DNA of 64,000 bases from Chitinophaga pinensis (GCA_945861665.1 CAMAVS010000009.1:1-64000), one strand, 5' to 3'; shown: positions 8,809 to 18,904, counted from the first letter of the stretch. Notes: generated by a model from the sequence alone, not told the origin. Made by a program: numbers and translations.

Positions 8809-10220
8809 ATCTCTAATTGCTCTTCCTTTATTATTTTCAGCAGGTAGATTCCTTTGCTAACTGCAATATTTACTTCTATAACATTGCTGCCATAGTTAAG
8901 AATAAATTGCTTATCAATAATTTTTTTTCCACAAACATCCATCACTTCAATATGGCATTGTTGTGCATAGGATGAAAAAACATTCAACTTGAATGAACCA
9001 TTTGTTGGATTAGGGTAAACAGTAGTTTCGGGATAAGATTGCTTTTCATCCTTTATCGAAACATAATCAAAACAAGGTTGCGGGTTGTTTACTTTTGTCA
9101 TTGTGCTAAAGTCGATATAACAAACCCAATTAACACTGTCTACAAAAGGATTACGATTACCTTGCAAAGAATCCAAAAAATCGTTGCGGGCAATTTCCCA
9201 TCCATCCGGTGGATCTTGCCAATGCCATTGTTTCAATACTTCTTGATCTTGAACAATTGGAAAAGACCAATTGTTTCCAGCTATTCCATTGTAACATACT
9301 GCCATATAAAACAAGGCACGAGCGGCATCTCCTTTTTGTTGATTGCGGGGCTCAAAAACCAAATTGCCCAATGCATCCGTTCCGAATTTACATCCCAAAT
9401 ACGTATAACTTGGATTTACTACAATACCTAAAGGGAAATTACTTCTTGGTTGATTCGCTTTTATTTGATTCGTAGTAAATAAATGATACTGATCGTTGTA
9501 CTCGGATAACTCGGGATTGTTAGCAGGATTCGTTGGCATCCAACTATGGCAATAGGTGTGCTCACGACTATAAGTACCCCATTGAAAAGGAGCAGTATAT
9601 ACAAATTGTTCGCCACTGTAGGCACAAGTTATTACTTTTTGTCCGGCTGTAGTATCTCGGGAAGAAAACAAAGCAATATTTGTTTCATCATATGAATTAT
9701 ATGGAATTGATATGTGTGGATTAATTTTATTGTGTACATCCTGCACAAAAGAGGCATTTACTGCAGAAACCCCATTGTACTCATTTGCCCCCTGCATCGA
9801 AGCAGAACTAATAATATTTCCTTTTAAAGGATTTAATTGTTTATAATCCGTAAGCTGTCCTGCTCCATTGTATGAGAATATGGCAAAATAATACCTTGTT
9901 GAGGCAATTATATTATTTATTGCTGCAGATGTTGCAAAACCGCTGTATACCACTTTACAAATCCCCACGGAATCTCCAATGGTATACATTTTTCCATCCG
10001 TTGGAACATCATTAATAGCCAATCCAGTTTTTCGAATCACCAAATAACCACCATCGGGCAAGGGGTTGGGAGCAGCAAAAGCAATTGTTAATCTATATGA
10101 TTTTACATTCGCAAAAATTAAATTGGTGGGATTAGATACAGGTTCTGAAGCATACAATGCAGCCTCCATAAATAAGAACCGGCAGAGAATACAAACAAAA
10201 ATTACAATTTTATACTTCAT
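8787..10220 (-). CDS. Secreted endonuclease I family nuclease with T9SS type A sorting domain
   Basis: A secreted nuclease of the endonuclease I (EndA/NucM) family, non-specific for DNA and RNA. Order: signal peptide, a fibronectin III-like domain (about 25-130), the nuclease domain, and a C-terminal sorting domain. Catalytic motifs are SREHTYCHSWMP (His of the beta-beta-alpha-metal site), the DQYHLFTTNQ helix with RSNFPLG, and EPRNQQKGDAARALFYM. The tail YPNPTNGSFKLNV...GIYLLKI marks type IX secretion substrates. I chose the ATG at 10220 because the signal peptide starts there (MKYKIVIF); upstream in-frame starts at 10256 and 10229 only add polar residues. Likely role: extracellular nucleic-acid breakdown for nutrients or biofilm turnover. 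Confidence 0.92.
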   Translation of the reverse strand: MKYKIVIFVCILCRFLFMEAALYASEPVSNPTNLIFANVKSYRLTIAFAAPNPLPDGGYLVIRKTGLAINDVPTDGKMYTIGDSVGICKVVYSGFATSAAINNIIASTRYYFAIFSYNGAGQLTDYKQLNPLKGNIISSASMQGANEYNGVSAVNASFVQDVHNKINPHISIPYNSYDETNIALFSSRDTTAGQKVITCAYSGEQFVYTAPFQWGTYSREHTYCHSWMPTNPANNPELSEYNDQYHLFTTNQIKANQPRSNFPLGIVVNPSYTYLGCKFGTDALGNLVFEPRNQQKGDAARALFYMAVCYNGIAGNNWSFPIVQDQEVLKQWHWQDPPDGWEIARNDFLDSLQGNRNPFVDSVNWVCYIDFSTMTKVNNPQPCFDYVSIKDEKQSYPETTVYPNPTNGSFKLNVFSSYAQQCHIEVMDVCGKKIIDKQFILNYGSNVIEVNIAVSKGIYLLKIIKEEQLEIKKISVK

Positions 10221-10276
10221 ACTATACATTCTTGAAAAACTTACCTCATTATCCATTTTAAATTATTCATTATCAA

Positions 10277-11311
10277 TTACCTTACAAGTGTTACATCCCC
10301 CTTCTGTTTAAACTCTTTTCCATCAGTATACTTTCCCTTGCAGTAATAAACAAAAACAGCACCGCTTAATTGGTTGCCTTTATATGTGCCATCCCAAGCA
10401 ATATTTTTATCCATTGTTTCAAATACTTTTTCTCCCCATCTATCGTATATAGCAAAGTATAATTCCTGTATATTGTTGCCTCGCACAAATAACTTATCAT
10501 TATTACCATCACCATTTGGGCTGAATGCATCGGGGATGAATAAATTGTTTTCAATAATAGGAACAATAGTATCCTTACATACATCGCAAATTGTAATTGA
10601 AATATCGTCTATATAATAGTAGGAAAAATACTCTCCTGGATATGTATTTTTATCAACGAAAGTTGTACTATCATTATTAAAATTTCCTATTGCAATATAT
10701 TGTTCATTACCTTTTGCTTTATAAATTCCTTTAATTTCAACCCAATTAATAGTATCTATAAGGTATCCGTTATGGTTATTTATTTGTGCATTCACTGGAA
10801 TATTTAGGAGATTTGCCTGTGAGATGGGCCAATCTGACAAATAAGCGGATACATTATTAATCGGCAATTTGTTATTATTTGAGAGAACAGTATAAAAAGA
10901 TACATTGTAATACCTATCCTTTTCTAATATTGCAGTTAATCGAGATTGAATATATTCCCTATAACTTTCATTCCCTGGATTTGTAGTATAACATCCAATA
11001 CCAAAGTAAGCTCCACCTGTCCTTGGATATTGATATCCCCACCCATTCTTAGGAACATCCATAGTATTGTATGGAATGACAGTATCTACACAAACATTCA
11101 TATAATCAGGAGTACCTTGATTTGGAGAAAACCATTCTTTACAATCATTAAAAGAATTACTAAAATTGTAAGGACAATTATAATATTCTTCAAAACTGGG
11201 ATTTGAAACCAAATTTTGCGCTTTTACAGTAGGATGAAAACCAATACTGATTAACAAAATCAATATTGCTTTACAATTTGTAAATTGAATCACTCTAAAA
11301 TTCAGATACAT
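10277..11311 (-). CDS. Gliding motility-associated (T9SS type B) C-terminal domain protein
   Basis: A 344-residue exported protein. After a signal peptide ending near VKAQ, residues 33-240 form a jelly-roll-like region beginning NLVSNPSFEEY, typical of carbohydrate-binding or adhesive envelope proteins. The last 85 residues are the CHU_C / gliding-motility-associated domain with FSPNGDGNND, YDRWGEKVFE and a WDGTYKG...GVFVYY-like end, which directs type IX secretion and surface attachment. Its start lies 6 bases from the stop of the downstream-transcribed meaB, so it may share its transcript. A role as surface adhesin is inferred. Confidence 0.9.
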   Translation of the reverse strand: MYLNFRVIQFTNCKAILILLISIGFHPTVKAQNLVSNPSFEEYYNCPYNFSNSFNDCKEWFSPNQGTPDYMNVCVDTVIPYNTMDVPKNGWGYQYPRTGGAYFGIGCYTTNPGNESYREYIQSRLTAILEKDRYYNVSFYTVLSNNNKLPINNVSAYLSDWPISQANLLNIPVNAQINNHNGYLIDTINWVEIKGIYKAKGNEQYIAIGNFNNDSTTFVDKNTYPGEYFSYYYIDDISITICDVCKDTIVPIIENNLFIPDAFSPNGDGNNDKLFVRGNNIQELYFAIYDRWGEKVFETMDKNIAWDGTYKGNQLSGAVFVYYCKGKYTDGKEFKQKGDVTLVR

Positions 11312-11317
11312 TATTTA

Positions 11318-12220
11318 TCAATATTTGCTTTTCGCAAAAGCATACAAATTAAAACCCTCAACATTCATTTGCTTTTCTACTTCATCGCGTAATTGTTGAC
11401 GATTAACAGTAGCCATTCTATGTTGTTGAATAAGCTTATATGCCTTTTCTGCCAATAAATAAGGCCGCTTGCTGTTTACTGTTTTCTCTTGGTGTTCTTT
11501 TATTGTTTCCAACAATTCATCTGTTCCTTCATCGCGAATAGCAACCGCTTTCACTACTTTTGGATTCCAATTTTTAAGCGTTTGTGAGTGGATTAATTGC
11601 AAAATATTTTTCAAAAAAGATGCCGCTCCTGCCCTATCCGATTTGTTCACCACAAATATATCCGCAATTTCCATTATGCCCGATTTCATACTCTGTACTT
11701 CATCTCCCCCTTCGGGAACAAGTACCAACACCGTTGTATCTGCCAAACCTACTATTTCAATTTCCGATTGTCCAACACCCACTGTTTCAACGATAATGTA
11801 ATCAAAATTGGAGGCCTTCATCACATCCGTTACTTCAATTATTTTTGCCGACAAACCGCCCAAAGAACCTCGCGTAGCTAGTGAACGTATATATACATTG
11901 GGATTATTAAAATGCTCTGCCATACGAATTCTATCGCCCAATATAGAACCGAAATTAAAAGGGGATGTGGGATCAATGGCTACTACCCCAACAAACAAAC
12001 CTGCATCAGTCATTTTTTTTATGAGTGAATTCACCAAGGTACTTTTTCCTGCACCTGGAGGTCCGGTAATACCAATAATGGGAACCCTTCTTTTGCTATT
12101 CAAGGATAGTAATATATCTTCCGCTCCTTCCATTCCATTCTCGACAATAGTAATACAGCGAGCCAATGCTTTTTTATCGCCCTGCTCTAATTCCAGTATC
12201 AATTTTTTTATATCGCTCAT
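11318..12220 (-). CDS. meaB: Methylmalonyl-CoA mutase-associated GTPase MeaB
   Basis: A G3E-family P-loop GTPase that guards loading of adenosylcobalamin onto methylmalonyl-CoA mutase. With the start at 12220 it has 300 residues. The P-loop GPPGAGKS is at 53-60, the DPTSPF metal-site segment follows, then IVETVGVGQSE and NKSD for guanine recognition. The upstream extension to 12301 would overlap the divergent glycosyltransferase start and lacks family similarity, so MSDIKK at 12220 is preferred. It implies that the cell has a B12-dependent mutase elsewhere. Confidence 0.95.
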   Translation of the reverse strand: MSDIKKLILELEQGDKKALARCITIVENGMEGAEDILLSLNSKRRVPIIGITGPPGAGKSTLVNSLIKKMTDAGLFVGVVAIDPTSPFNFGSILGDRIRMAEHFNNPNVYIRSLATRGSLGGLSAKIIEVTDVMKASNFDYIIVETVGVGQSEIEIVGLADTTVLVLVPEGGDEVQSMKSGIMEIADIFVVNKSDRAGAASFLKNILQLIHSQTLKNWNPKVVKAVAIRDEGTDELLETIKEHQEKTVNSKRPYLLAEKAYKLIQQHRMATVNRQQLRDEVEKQMNVEGFNLYAFAKSKY

Positions 12221-12295
12221 TGCTAAGCAAAGATAATTATTTATTGCTGCACTATTTTGATTCGCATCGTCTTCTTTTTGTTTTACTTTTGTTGT

Positions 12296-13060
12296 ATGCA
12301 AATTCGCCTTTCTGTTGTAATTATTACTTTTAATGAGGAAAAAAATATCGGAAGATGTTTGGACTCTATAGCTGGAATTGCAGACGAAGTGATTGTGCTG
12401 GATTCATTTTCTACCGACAAAACAGAAGAAATTTGCAAACAAAAAGGAGCTCGCTTTTTTCAGCACGCATTTGATGGACACATTGAGCAAAAAAACAGGG
12501 CAATTACCTATACATCTTCTCCCTATGTTCTTTCGCTGGATGCGGACGAAGCCCTTAATGAAGTTTTAAAACAATCCATCTTGTCTGTAAAAAATAATTG
12601 GCAGGCAGATGGTTATTCAATAAACAGACTTACCAATTATTGCGGACAATGGATAAAACATTGCGGTTGGCACCCCGATACAAAGCTTCGTTTATGGGAT
12701 AGCCGTAAAGGTGCTTGGGGGGGAGTAAACCCACACGACCGTTACGAAATGAAGGACGCTGACACAAATGTAAAGCACTTGGAAGGTGATATTTTACATT
12801 TTAGTTATTATTCGATAGAAGGGCACATCAAACAATCGAATTATTTTGCCGAAATTGGAGCAAAAGCATTATTCAAAAAAGGAAAAAAAGCCACTCTGAT
12901 TAAGCGTTTTATAAATCCTCTATTTCGTTTCTTCCGCGATTACATTATAAAGCTTGGGTTTCTGGATGGCTATTATGGTTTTGTTATTTGTAAAATAACG
13001 ATGCAGGGTACTTATCACAAATATGCCACATTAAAAGAATTAGAAAAAAAGGTTTATTAA
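12296..13060 (+). CDS. Family 2 glycosyltransferase, LPS-core type
   Basis: A GT-A fold glycosyltransferase of 254 residues. The N-terminus LSVVIITFNEEKNIGRCLDS is the nucleotide-sugar-binding strand, and LDADEA (81-86) supplies the DXD metal-binding acidic residues. Then comes WWG-like GAWGGVNPHDRYE and a basic C-terminal part (KGKKATLIKRF) that often docks to the membrane. The group is related to WaaE/KdtX-like LPS-core transferases, which fits the lipopolysaccharide gene (O-antigen ligase) just downstream on the other strand. The ATG at 12296 fits the conserved N-terminus; the frame extends to 12257 but adds only hydrophobic residues. Confidence 0.9.
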   Translation: MQIRLSVVIITFNEEKNIGRCLDSIAGIADEVIVLDSFSTDKTEEICKQKGARFFQHAFDGHIEQKNRAITYTSSPYVLSLDADEALNEVLKQSILSVKNNWQADGYSINRLTNYCGQWIKHCGWHPDTKLRLWDSRKGAWGGVNPHDRYEMKDADTNVKHLEGDILHFSYYSIEGHIKQSNYFAEIGAKALFKKGKKATLIKRFINPLFRFFRDYIIKLGFLDGYYGFVICKITMQGTYHKYATLKELEKKVY

Positions 13061-13110
13061 AGCTCATATTTGTACTGAATTTCACTTTAAATTAATCTAG
13101 CTATTTCACT

Positions 13111-13260
13111 GTGAGGCTTTGCCTCACGCTCCAATTACTTTTTTCTTGATAAAAAAGTAATCAAAAAATCAAGAGCAAACGCCATTTTCAGGTCTTCGTT
13201 TTGTCGCACAAGCCCAGGCCATCAATTTCCACGAAACCTGAAATTCGCACCGTTTGCTCA
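13111..13260. repeat. Multi-hairpin intergenic repeat-like element
   Basis: The gap holds nested inverted repeats: GTGAGGC/GCCTCAC (13111-13127), a perfect 11-bp stem ATTACTTTTTT/AAAAAAGTAAT (13134-13161) with a CTTGAT loop that can also pair with ATCAAG at 13168, and a long-range pair GAGCAAACG (13173-13181) / CGTTTGCTC (13251-13259) enclosing TTTCAGGT/ACCTGAAA. The layout resembles dispersed palindromic elements I recall from Bacteroidota intergenic regions. It may also end the two convergent transcripts. Confidence 0.55.
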
Positions 13261-13301
13261 AAAGCTCCCCGCCTTTCTAACAATATCACAATAAACTTCA
13301 A

Positions 13302-14858
13302 TTAGCTCTTCTTATTCAATCCCATAAATAGAAAAAAGGAATTGAAAAAGGCAAAAAAGGTAACTCCTGCCTGGGTCTCCAATGTATCCTCATTCAGCAT
13401 TGAAAAACTTGCTGTAATTAAAAATAAAACAAAAAGAGAATAGTATTCATTTTTGGTAAAACGCAGTGGATAAAACATACTAAACAAAAACCATATCATT
13501 CCCAAAATGCCAAAAGTAATGGCAAAAGTGAGGTATTGGTTGTGAGCTCTCAAGCGGTATTTTTTTTCTAGGGGTGTTTTTATCTCCTCGTATTTTTGCA
13601 AGGTTACATCGTTTACATCACCTGTGCCTACACCCAACATCCAATTTTCTTTTAATACTACTTTTGCAGCCTTCAAAAACTCAAGTCGCATTGTAATGGA
13701 ATGTCCACTAGGGTTTTCACCGGCCTGATAACTTTTAAATTCCCACAAGGTTTGATAAATATGAGCTTCCAAGCCATTAAAATCGGCATACTTATAGTTG
13801 GTTACCCCTCGCTCAATTTTTCTTATATCATCCTCACTCAATGAGGCTATGCTTGCAGAATCTTTTTTCAAGCCTTTTGAAGTAAGGTAACGAAACAGGG
13901 TGGTTTAAATAAATTGTCCTTTTTTATCATGCAAGACATAATCTATCTCACTTCTTTTGTTCCAGGCTTTTTCCACCTCAAGCCAACAAATATTCCAACC
14001 TATATAATAACCATTTTCTGTTATTTTTTGCTCCGAAAAGTGAGTGTATACATTATTATTGGAACTTATTTCCCCCATTTGCTGATCCTTTTTCGGTTCG
14101 AGTTTAAGGTAAATGCTATACACATAAAAACTTCCAATGAACGGAACAAAAAATAGAACTGACAAATAAATCCATCTACGTATACACCTTTTCTCGTTCC
14201 AAACCACATTTAATACATATAATACAAAAGCGCAGGCTACAATAATTATCCCGGTAAACGATTGAAGTATAAACAAGAAAATAGTTAACCAAACAGTTAC
14301 AATTGCAAGTATATATTTTTTATTTTTACTCGTAGCATTTCGAAACAAGTATATATTCGAGAAAATTGCGATACAAATAAGAAGGGCAAAACGTATGTGA
14401 GAAATAAAGATCGACATTCGCCTAAAGTCCTCAACTTTTACTTTATAAATGCCCAATACTACCAACATACTAATAAAGGAAGCGAGCAACACAGAAGCAA
14501 CGAATACTTTCAACAAGACACTAATTTGCTTACTGCTTAAAATTGTTGAAGTGGATAATAATAATGGAAAAACCAAGAGAGGCATCTTAATACGGATGTC
14601 GTTTAAAGCATAATTAAAATTGCTTGTATACAAAAGCCCCAATAAATGCAAAAAGAAAACAGAGCTTAAGATAAGCGCCAACCTGTTTTTGAAAAAGGAA
14701 CGAAATTTTTCGGCTAAACGTCCCTCAATAATCCAGTTTAGAAGTAGAATTATTTGCGAAACACTCATTAAAAACTTAGATAGAGGCAATCCTATCAATA
14801 AAAGCATCAATGAATAAAAGTAAATTTGTTCGTGTAAAACTTCTCTTTTTATAACCAT
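13302..14858 (-). pseudogene. O-antigen ligase (Wzy_C family), interrupted by one in-frame TAA
   Basis: This 518-codon frame encodes a polytopic ligase/polymerase: an N-terminal half with about nine membrane helices (codons 1-317) and a C-terminal half with the Wzy_C signatures GVGTGD and RAHNQYLTFAI. Codon 318 (13905-13907) is TAA, with no shift of frame. The residues on both sides (GQFI before; TTLFRYLTSKGLKKDSA after) join into the sequence usual for Bacteroidota homologues. A sense-to-stop change such as AAA to TAA is the simplest cause. The enzyme would join O-antigen to lipid A-core, so loss would give rough LPS, unless there is readthrough or the base is a sequencing error. Restart at the TTG near 13871 would give only the C-terminal half. 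Confidence 0.88.
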
Positions 14859-14887
14859 AGGTTATAAGTAACGGAAAATTATATACT

Positions 14888-15784
14888 TTATTGTTTGATG
14901 TGCAATTGCTGTTTTTTCCATCTGCTTTTAAGTATTACATTGCCAATAATAACAGCTAATAACAGAATGGTTCCGACATAAAAACCGGGAGTCATTCGCT
15001 CTGTATCGGCAAAAATAAAATAAGCCAGTATTATACCATAAACGGCTTCTAAGTTAACTGTGATGACTAAGGTATAAGGACTTATCTCCTTCATTATTTC
15101 AACACTCACAATAAAAGTGAAAGCAGTACAAAGCAAACCCAAGAGGAAAATGTAGAAAAAGTCGATACCCGAAACAACAAGTAAGGAAAAACTTAATTCT
15201 CCTTTTACCAAAAAGTAAACAAGCATTGCAATAAATCCACCCAAAAGTTCGTAAAAAGAAAGTGTATTCGAGTCGTTTTCACGGACAAGAATTCCGTTAA
15301 TGGTAGAGAATAAAGCCGACAAAAAAGCGGCTGATACACCGAGTACTACACCCCAACGATAACTCGTGTCCAAATTAAAAACAAAGTAAATACCAATAAT
15401 TACTATGAGTCCAAGCACAATCTCATACCATAATATTTTTCGTTTAAAAAGTATGGGTTCAATAAAGGAAACAAAAAGAGTTCCTGTTGAAAAGCAAGCC
15501 AATGTTACCGACACATTGGATACTTTAATTGCCTGATAAAAACATATCCAGTGAACAGCTATTACCGCACCAGTAAGTAGAAATTTTATCAGTGTTTTTC
15601 TATCGATTACCAAAGGCTTTTTACGAAACTTCATGTAGGCATATATGACGACAAGGGCAATAATAATTCTATAGATTACAATAACAGGTGCAGAAGCAGT
15701 AATCAACTTGCCGAGTATCGGAGAAAAGCCCCAGATAAAAACTATGAGGTGTAATAAAAAATAATTTTTATAGCGAGCGAGCAA
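14888..15784 (-). CDS. EamA-family (DMT) transporter
   Basis: A 298-residue inner-membrane protein with ten predicted helices in two EamA repeats. The first repeat begins LIVFIWGFSPILGKL, the second near GVVLGVSAAFLSALFSTING. Such drug/metabolite transporters export amino acids or other small metabolites; the substrate is not predictable. The gene ends with a basic tail (KSRWKKQQLHIKQ). Six bases separate it from tpiA upstream, so they are probably cotranscribed. Confidence 0.9.
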   Translation of the reverse strand: MLARYKNYFLLHLIVFIWGFSPILGKLITASAPVIVIYRIIIALVVIYAYMKFRKKPLVIDRKTLIKFLLTGAVIAVHWICFYQAIKVSNVSVTLACFSTGTLFVSFIEPILFKRKILWYEIVLGLIVIIGIYFVFNLDTSYRWGVVLGVSAAFLSALFSTINGILVRENDSNTLSFYELLGGFIAMLVYFLVKGELSFSLLVVSGIDFFYIFLLGLLCTAFTFIVSVEIMKEISPYTLVITVNLEAVYGIILAYFIFADTERMTPGFYVGTILLLAVIIGNVILKSRWKKQQLHIKQ

Positions 15785-15790
15785 ACTGAT

Positions 15791-16558
15791 TTAATCGATA
15801 AAAGATTCTACAATTTTTACAAAATCATTTGCCGCAAGAGATACACCACCAACAAGCCCACCATCAACGTCTTCGCAAGCAAATAGTTCAGAAGCATTTG
15901 TGCTGTTACAAGAGCCTCCATACAATACAGAGATACTATCTGCAATGCTAGAATTGTATTTTTTTGAAATTACATTACGAATAAACTGATGCATTTCCTG
16001 TGTTTGGTTAACGGTTGCCGTAACACCCGTTCCTATAGCCCAAACAGGCTCATAAGCTATTACCAGTTTTTTCATTAATTCCATTGGCAAATGGAACAGC
16101 GCTTCATTCAACTGATTTTCAACAACTGAAAAATGCTCATCACTATTTCTCTCTTCTAAGCTTTCACCGCAACAATATATTGGTAATAGATGATTTGATA
16201 ATATTAAATCTATCTTTTGTTTAAGCAGTAAATTATTTTCATTTTGATACGCTCTTCTTTCTGAATGTCCAACAATTACATACTTAACTCCAATTGAATG
16301 TAACATAATTGAAGATACCTCACCTGTATAAGCTCCTTTTAAATGTTCGCTACAGTTCTGCGCTGCAACAGTTATGTTTAGATTACCTTTTGTTAATTCT
16401 ATAACATCCTTAATGTATAAATAGGAAGGAGCGATTACCACCTCTACTTCTTTTAATGTTAAATTATTGATTTTTGAAATAATTGCTGTAACAAGATGGA
16501 TTGCTTCATCTTGAGTGTTGTTCATTTTCCAATTGGCTACAACTATCTTTTTACGCAT
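15791..16558 (-). CDS. tpiA: Triose-phosphate isomerase
   Basis: Interconverts dihydroxyacetone phosphate and glyceraldehyde 3-phosphate in glycolysis. The 255-residue TIM barrel has all catalytic residues: NWKMN with the active Lys near the N-terminus, VGHSERR with the catalytic His, AYEPVWAIGTG with the catalytic Glu and hinge loop, YGGS and the phosphate-binding GGLVGGVSL near the end. It lies in a same-strand run with an ABC permease and a DoxX-like gene, an order seen in other Bacteroidota. Confidence 0.98.
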   Translation of the reverse strand: MRKKIVVANWKMNNTQDEAIHLVTAIISKINNLTLKEVEVVIAPSYLYIKDVIELTKGNLNITVAAQNCSEHLKGAYTGEVSSIMLHSIGVKYVIVGHSERRAYQNENNLLLKQKIDLILSNHLLPIYCCGESLEERNSDEHFSVVENQLNEALFHLPMELMKKLVIAYEPVWAIGTGVTATVNQTQEMHQFIRNVISKKYNSSIADSISVLYGGSCNSTNASELFACEDVDGGLVGGVSLAANDFVKIVESFID

Positions 16559-16568
16559 ACATAAATAT

Positions 16569-17651
16569 TTATTGCACCCTTACTCTTGGATCGAGCAGAC
16601 CATAAAGAATATCAACTATTATGTTCACAAGAACAAAAATAATTGCAACTACTAACACCGAACCCATTACTACCGGTAAATCATATTTTTCGAGTGCATC
16701 TACAATTTCTTTACCAATACCTTTCCAACCAAAAATATATTCAACAAATACTGCACCGGCCATTAACCCGGCAAACCAACCTGAAACAGCGGTTACTACT
16801 GGACTTAATGCATTTTTTAATGCGTGCTTAAAAATTACAGTGTAATAATTTAACCCCTTTGCGGATGCCGTTCTAATATAATCCTGTGTAAGAACATCCA
16901 ACAAAGAACTTCGTGTTAACTGTACTATAACTGCCAAAGGACGAATTCCTAATGTTAAGGAAGGTAAAATTAAATTCTTTAAGTCCAAATATTCACCATT
17001 TCCATAATCATCTTGCGTAAACAAACTTCCTGTCATATTTAAACCTGTATAATCGCTTAACACGTAACCGAAAAACCAAGCAATAATAATCCCAATAAAA
17101 AAGGAAGGACCTGACATTCCTAACACTGTTAATACCAATGAAAAATTGTCCAAAAACTTCCCCTTTTTAATAGCAGAAACAATCCCGATTAAAACACCAA
17201 ATATGGTTGCAAAAATGATTGAAACAAGGGCTAAAAGGAAAGTTTCAGGCAAAGCTTCCAAAATAATTTCGGACACTTTCCTTTTGGTTTGATAGGACCT
17301 CCGCAAGTAAGGATACTTTAAAACCAATTGCTTATTTTCAGTTAATGAAAACAGCTTAACTGCAGAAGGATATTTTTCTGATGTTAGGAATAAAATACTG
17401 CTACTGTTAATCGGGTCGTGAATGGAAAATGGTGACAAATCATTTAAATACATTAGAAACTGAATTGTAAGTGGTTTGTCGCGGCCCAAATCTCTGTTAA
17501 TGGTTTCAATGGATGAAACATCTGCACGCTGTCCCAGCATCATACGTGCAGGGTCACCCGGTAACACATTAAACAACAAAAAAACAACTACAACTACTCC
17601 AAAAAGAACCGAAAAACCGTAAAACAATCGCTTTGAGACAAATTTTAACAC
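16569..17651 (-). CDS. ABC transporter permease, OppB/DppB type
   Basis: A 360-residue inner-membrane permease of the peptide/nickel importer class. It opens with the conserved VSKRLFYGFSVLFGVVVVVF helix and NVLPGDPA. The late cytoplasmic EAA-like loop (IRTASAKGLNYYTVIFKHAL) contacts the ATPase, and FVEYIFGWKGIGKE precedes the final helix. A periplasmic insertion of about 60 residues (roughly 75-130) follows the first helix. No partner permease, binding protein or ATPase is adjacent, so it is either an orphan or works with subunits encoded elsewhere. Confidence 0.88.
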   Translation of the reverse strand: MLKFVSKRLFYGFSVLFGVVVVVFLLFNVLPGDPARMMLGQRADVSSIETINRDLGRDKPLTIQFLMYLNDLSPFSIHDPINSSSILFLTSEKYPSAVKLFSLTENKQLVLKYPYLRRSYQTKRKVSEIILEALPETFLLALVSIIFATIFGVLIGIVSAIKKGKFLDNFSLVLTVLGMSGPSFFIGIIIAWFFGYVLSDYTGLNMTGSLFTQDDYGNGEYLDLKNLILPSLTLGIRPLAVIVQLTRSSLLDVLTQDYIRTASAKGLNYYTVIFKHALKNALSPVVTAVSGWFAGLMAGAVFVEYIFGWKGIGKEIVDALEKYDLPVVMGSVLVVAIIFVLVNIIVDILYGLLDPRVRVQ

Positions 17652-17662
17652 AATGCTATCAG

Positions 17663-18802
17663 TTATTTTGTAATATATTTTTCTTTAAATTCTTCGTACG
17701 TTGGTAAATCATTGCTATGCCACATATCAATCACAACTCCATTTTTCAATACCATTAAGCCCGGATTAGACCGAATCATAGTTCTAAGTGTTGTTTCATC
17801 GGTTGTACAATAATCATACATCGCCCCAACATCATGTCTAAAATTATCTACATCTTGAAGTGCCGAACCTGTTAGTCCAAAAAAATCAACACTATCTTTT
17901 CTGCTATGAGCAACAAATTCATTTATAGCAGGCTGTACATCCTTATCTGTTTTATTTACATTATAGCAAACAAGCAAAAATGTATAACCACTATGAGTTA
18001 GTATTTGTTGTGTAATATCTTCCCCATCCGGATTGGTAATAGAAAAATCGTGAATAGCTGCTTTATCACCTTGACGTATTATTTTATCCTTTCTATCGAC
18101 AAATATATATGTACTGTCAACAGTCATAACATCCTTTTCAGATAGTTCTACTTGTTTTCCACCCTTAGCATAAATAAAAACCATTTGCACACTATCGCGT
18201 TTAGCATTTGGTGGCAACAACATTCCTTCAGGTATACTTTTTCCTTTTGCGTAAGGTCGAAAATCAATCCAAGGTAAATGGCGGTAACAATTAACAGTAA
18301 ACCATGTAGTCAATAGGGTTGAGATAACAATCGCTAATATGTCCACGGTTGGTGAAAAAATGGAATGAATACGGTTACGACTAATAAATATAGGAACAAT
18401 GAGAATAAGTAAGACAATGTCTTTAATGAAAGACTCCCAAGGAGTTAAGGACCTACCAAAAATACTTTTGAGTGCATCTCCAAAACAGCCACAATCAGTT
18501 ACTTTATTAAAATAGGCCGAGTAAAATGTGAGAAAAGTAAAGAACATAATCATCAGTAAAATAAGCCAAGAAAAAAGTTTCATTTTTGTACCTGTTAGCA
18601 TTAAAACACCACAAAGCACTTCAAAAACACAAATAGACATTGCCAGCAATAATGCTGCTTCTTTAAGCCAAGGCATTCCGAATACTTCAAAGTATTCTAT
18701 CAGCTTATATGAAAAACCTAATGGGTCATTGGCTTTTACTAAACCCGAAACTATAAAAAGGGCGCCAACTAAAATACGACAAATGGTAGTTAATATTCTC
18801 AT
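17663..18802 (-). CDS. DoxX/MauE-like membrane protein with C-terminal periplasmic domain
   Basis: A 379-residue protein of the type annotated as BT_3928 family. Residues 1-150 form four or five helices of a DoxX/MauE fold: GALFIVSGLVKANDPLGFSYK, then a loop VTDCGCFGDALK with paired cysteines. Residues 180-379 lie outside the membrane and look thioredoxin-like without a CxxC (LVCYNVN..., NPGLMVLKNGVVIDMWHSNDLP). MauE-type proteins help disulfide formation or export, so a redox or envelope-maturation role is plausible but not shown. Synteny with tpiA is common in the phylum. Confidence 0.85.
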   Translation of the reverse strand: MRILTTICRILVGALFIVSGLVKANDPLGFSYKLIEYFEVFGMPWLKEAALLLAMSICVFEVLCGVLMLTGTKMKLFSWLILLMIMFFTFLTFYSAYFNKVTDCGCFGDALKSIFGRSLTPWESFIKDIVLLILIVPIFISRNRIHSIFSPTVDILAIVISTLLTTWFTVNCYRHLPWIDFRPYAKGKSIPEGMLLPPNAKRDSVQMVFIYAKGGKQVELSEKDVMTVDSTYIFVDRKDKIIRQGDKAAIHDFSITNPDGEDITQQILTHSGYTFLLVCYNVNKTDKDVQPAINEFVAHSRKDSVDFFGLTGSALQDVDNFRHDVGAMYDYCTTDETTLRTMIRSNPGLMVLKNGVVIDMWHSNDLPTYEEFKEKYITK

Positions 18803-18904
18803 ATTACAAAACTTGTTAAAGTTATCAAAAATAAAGATATTGATTGAAAATTTCTATCAATACCTTTGGTTTTTTCCACTAACGATTTGTGGCGAATGAC
18901 TAAT

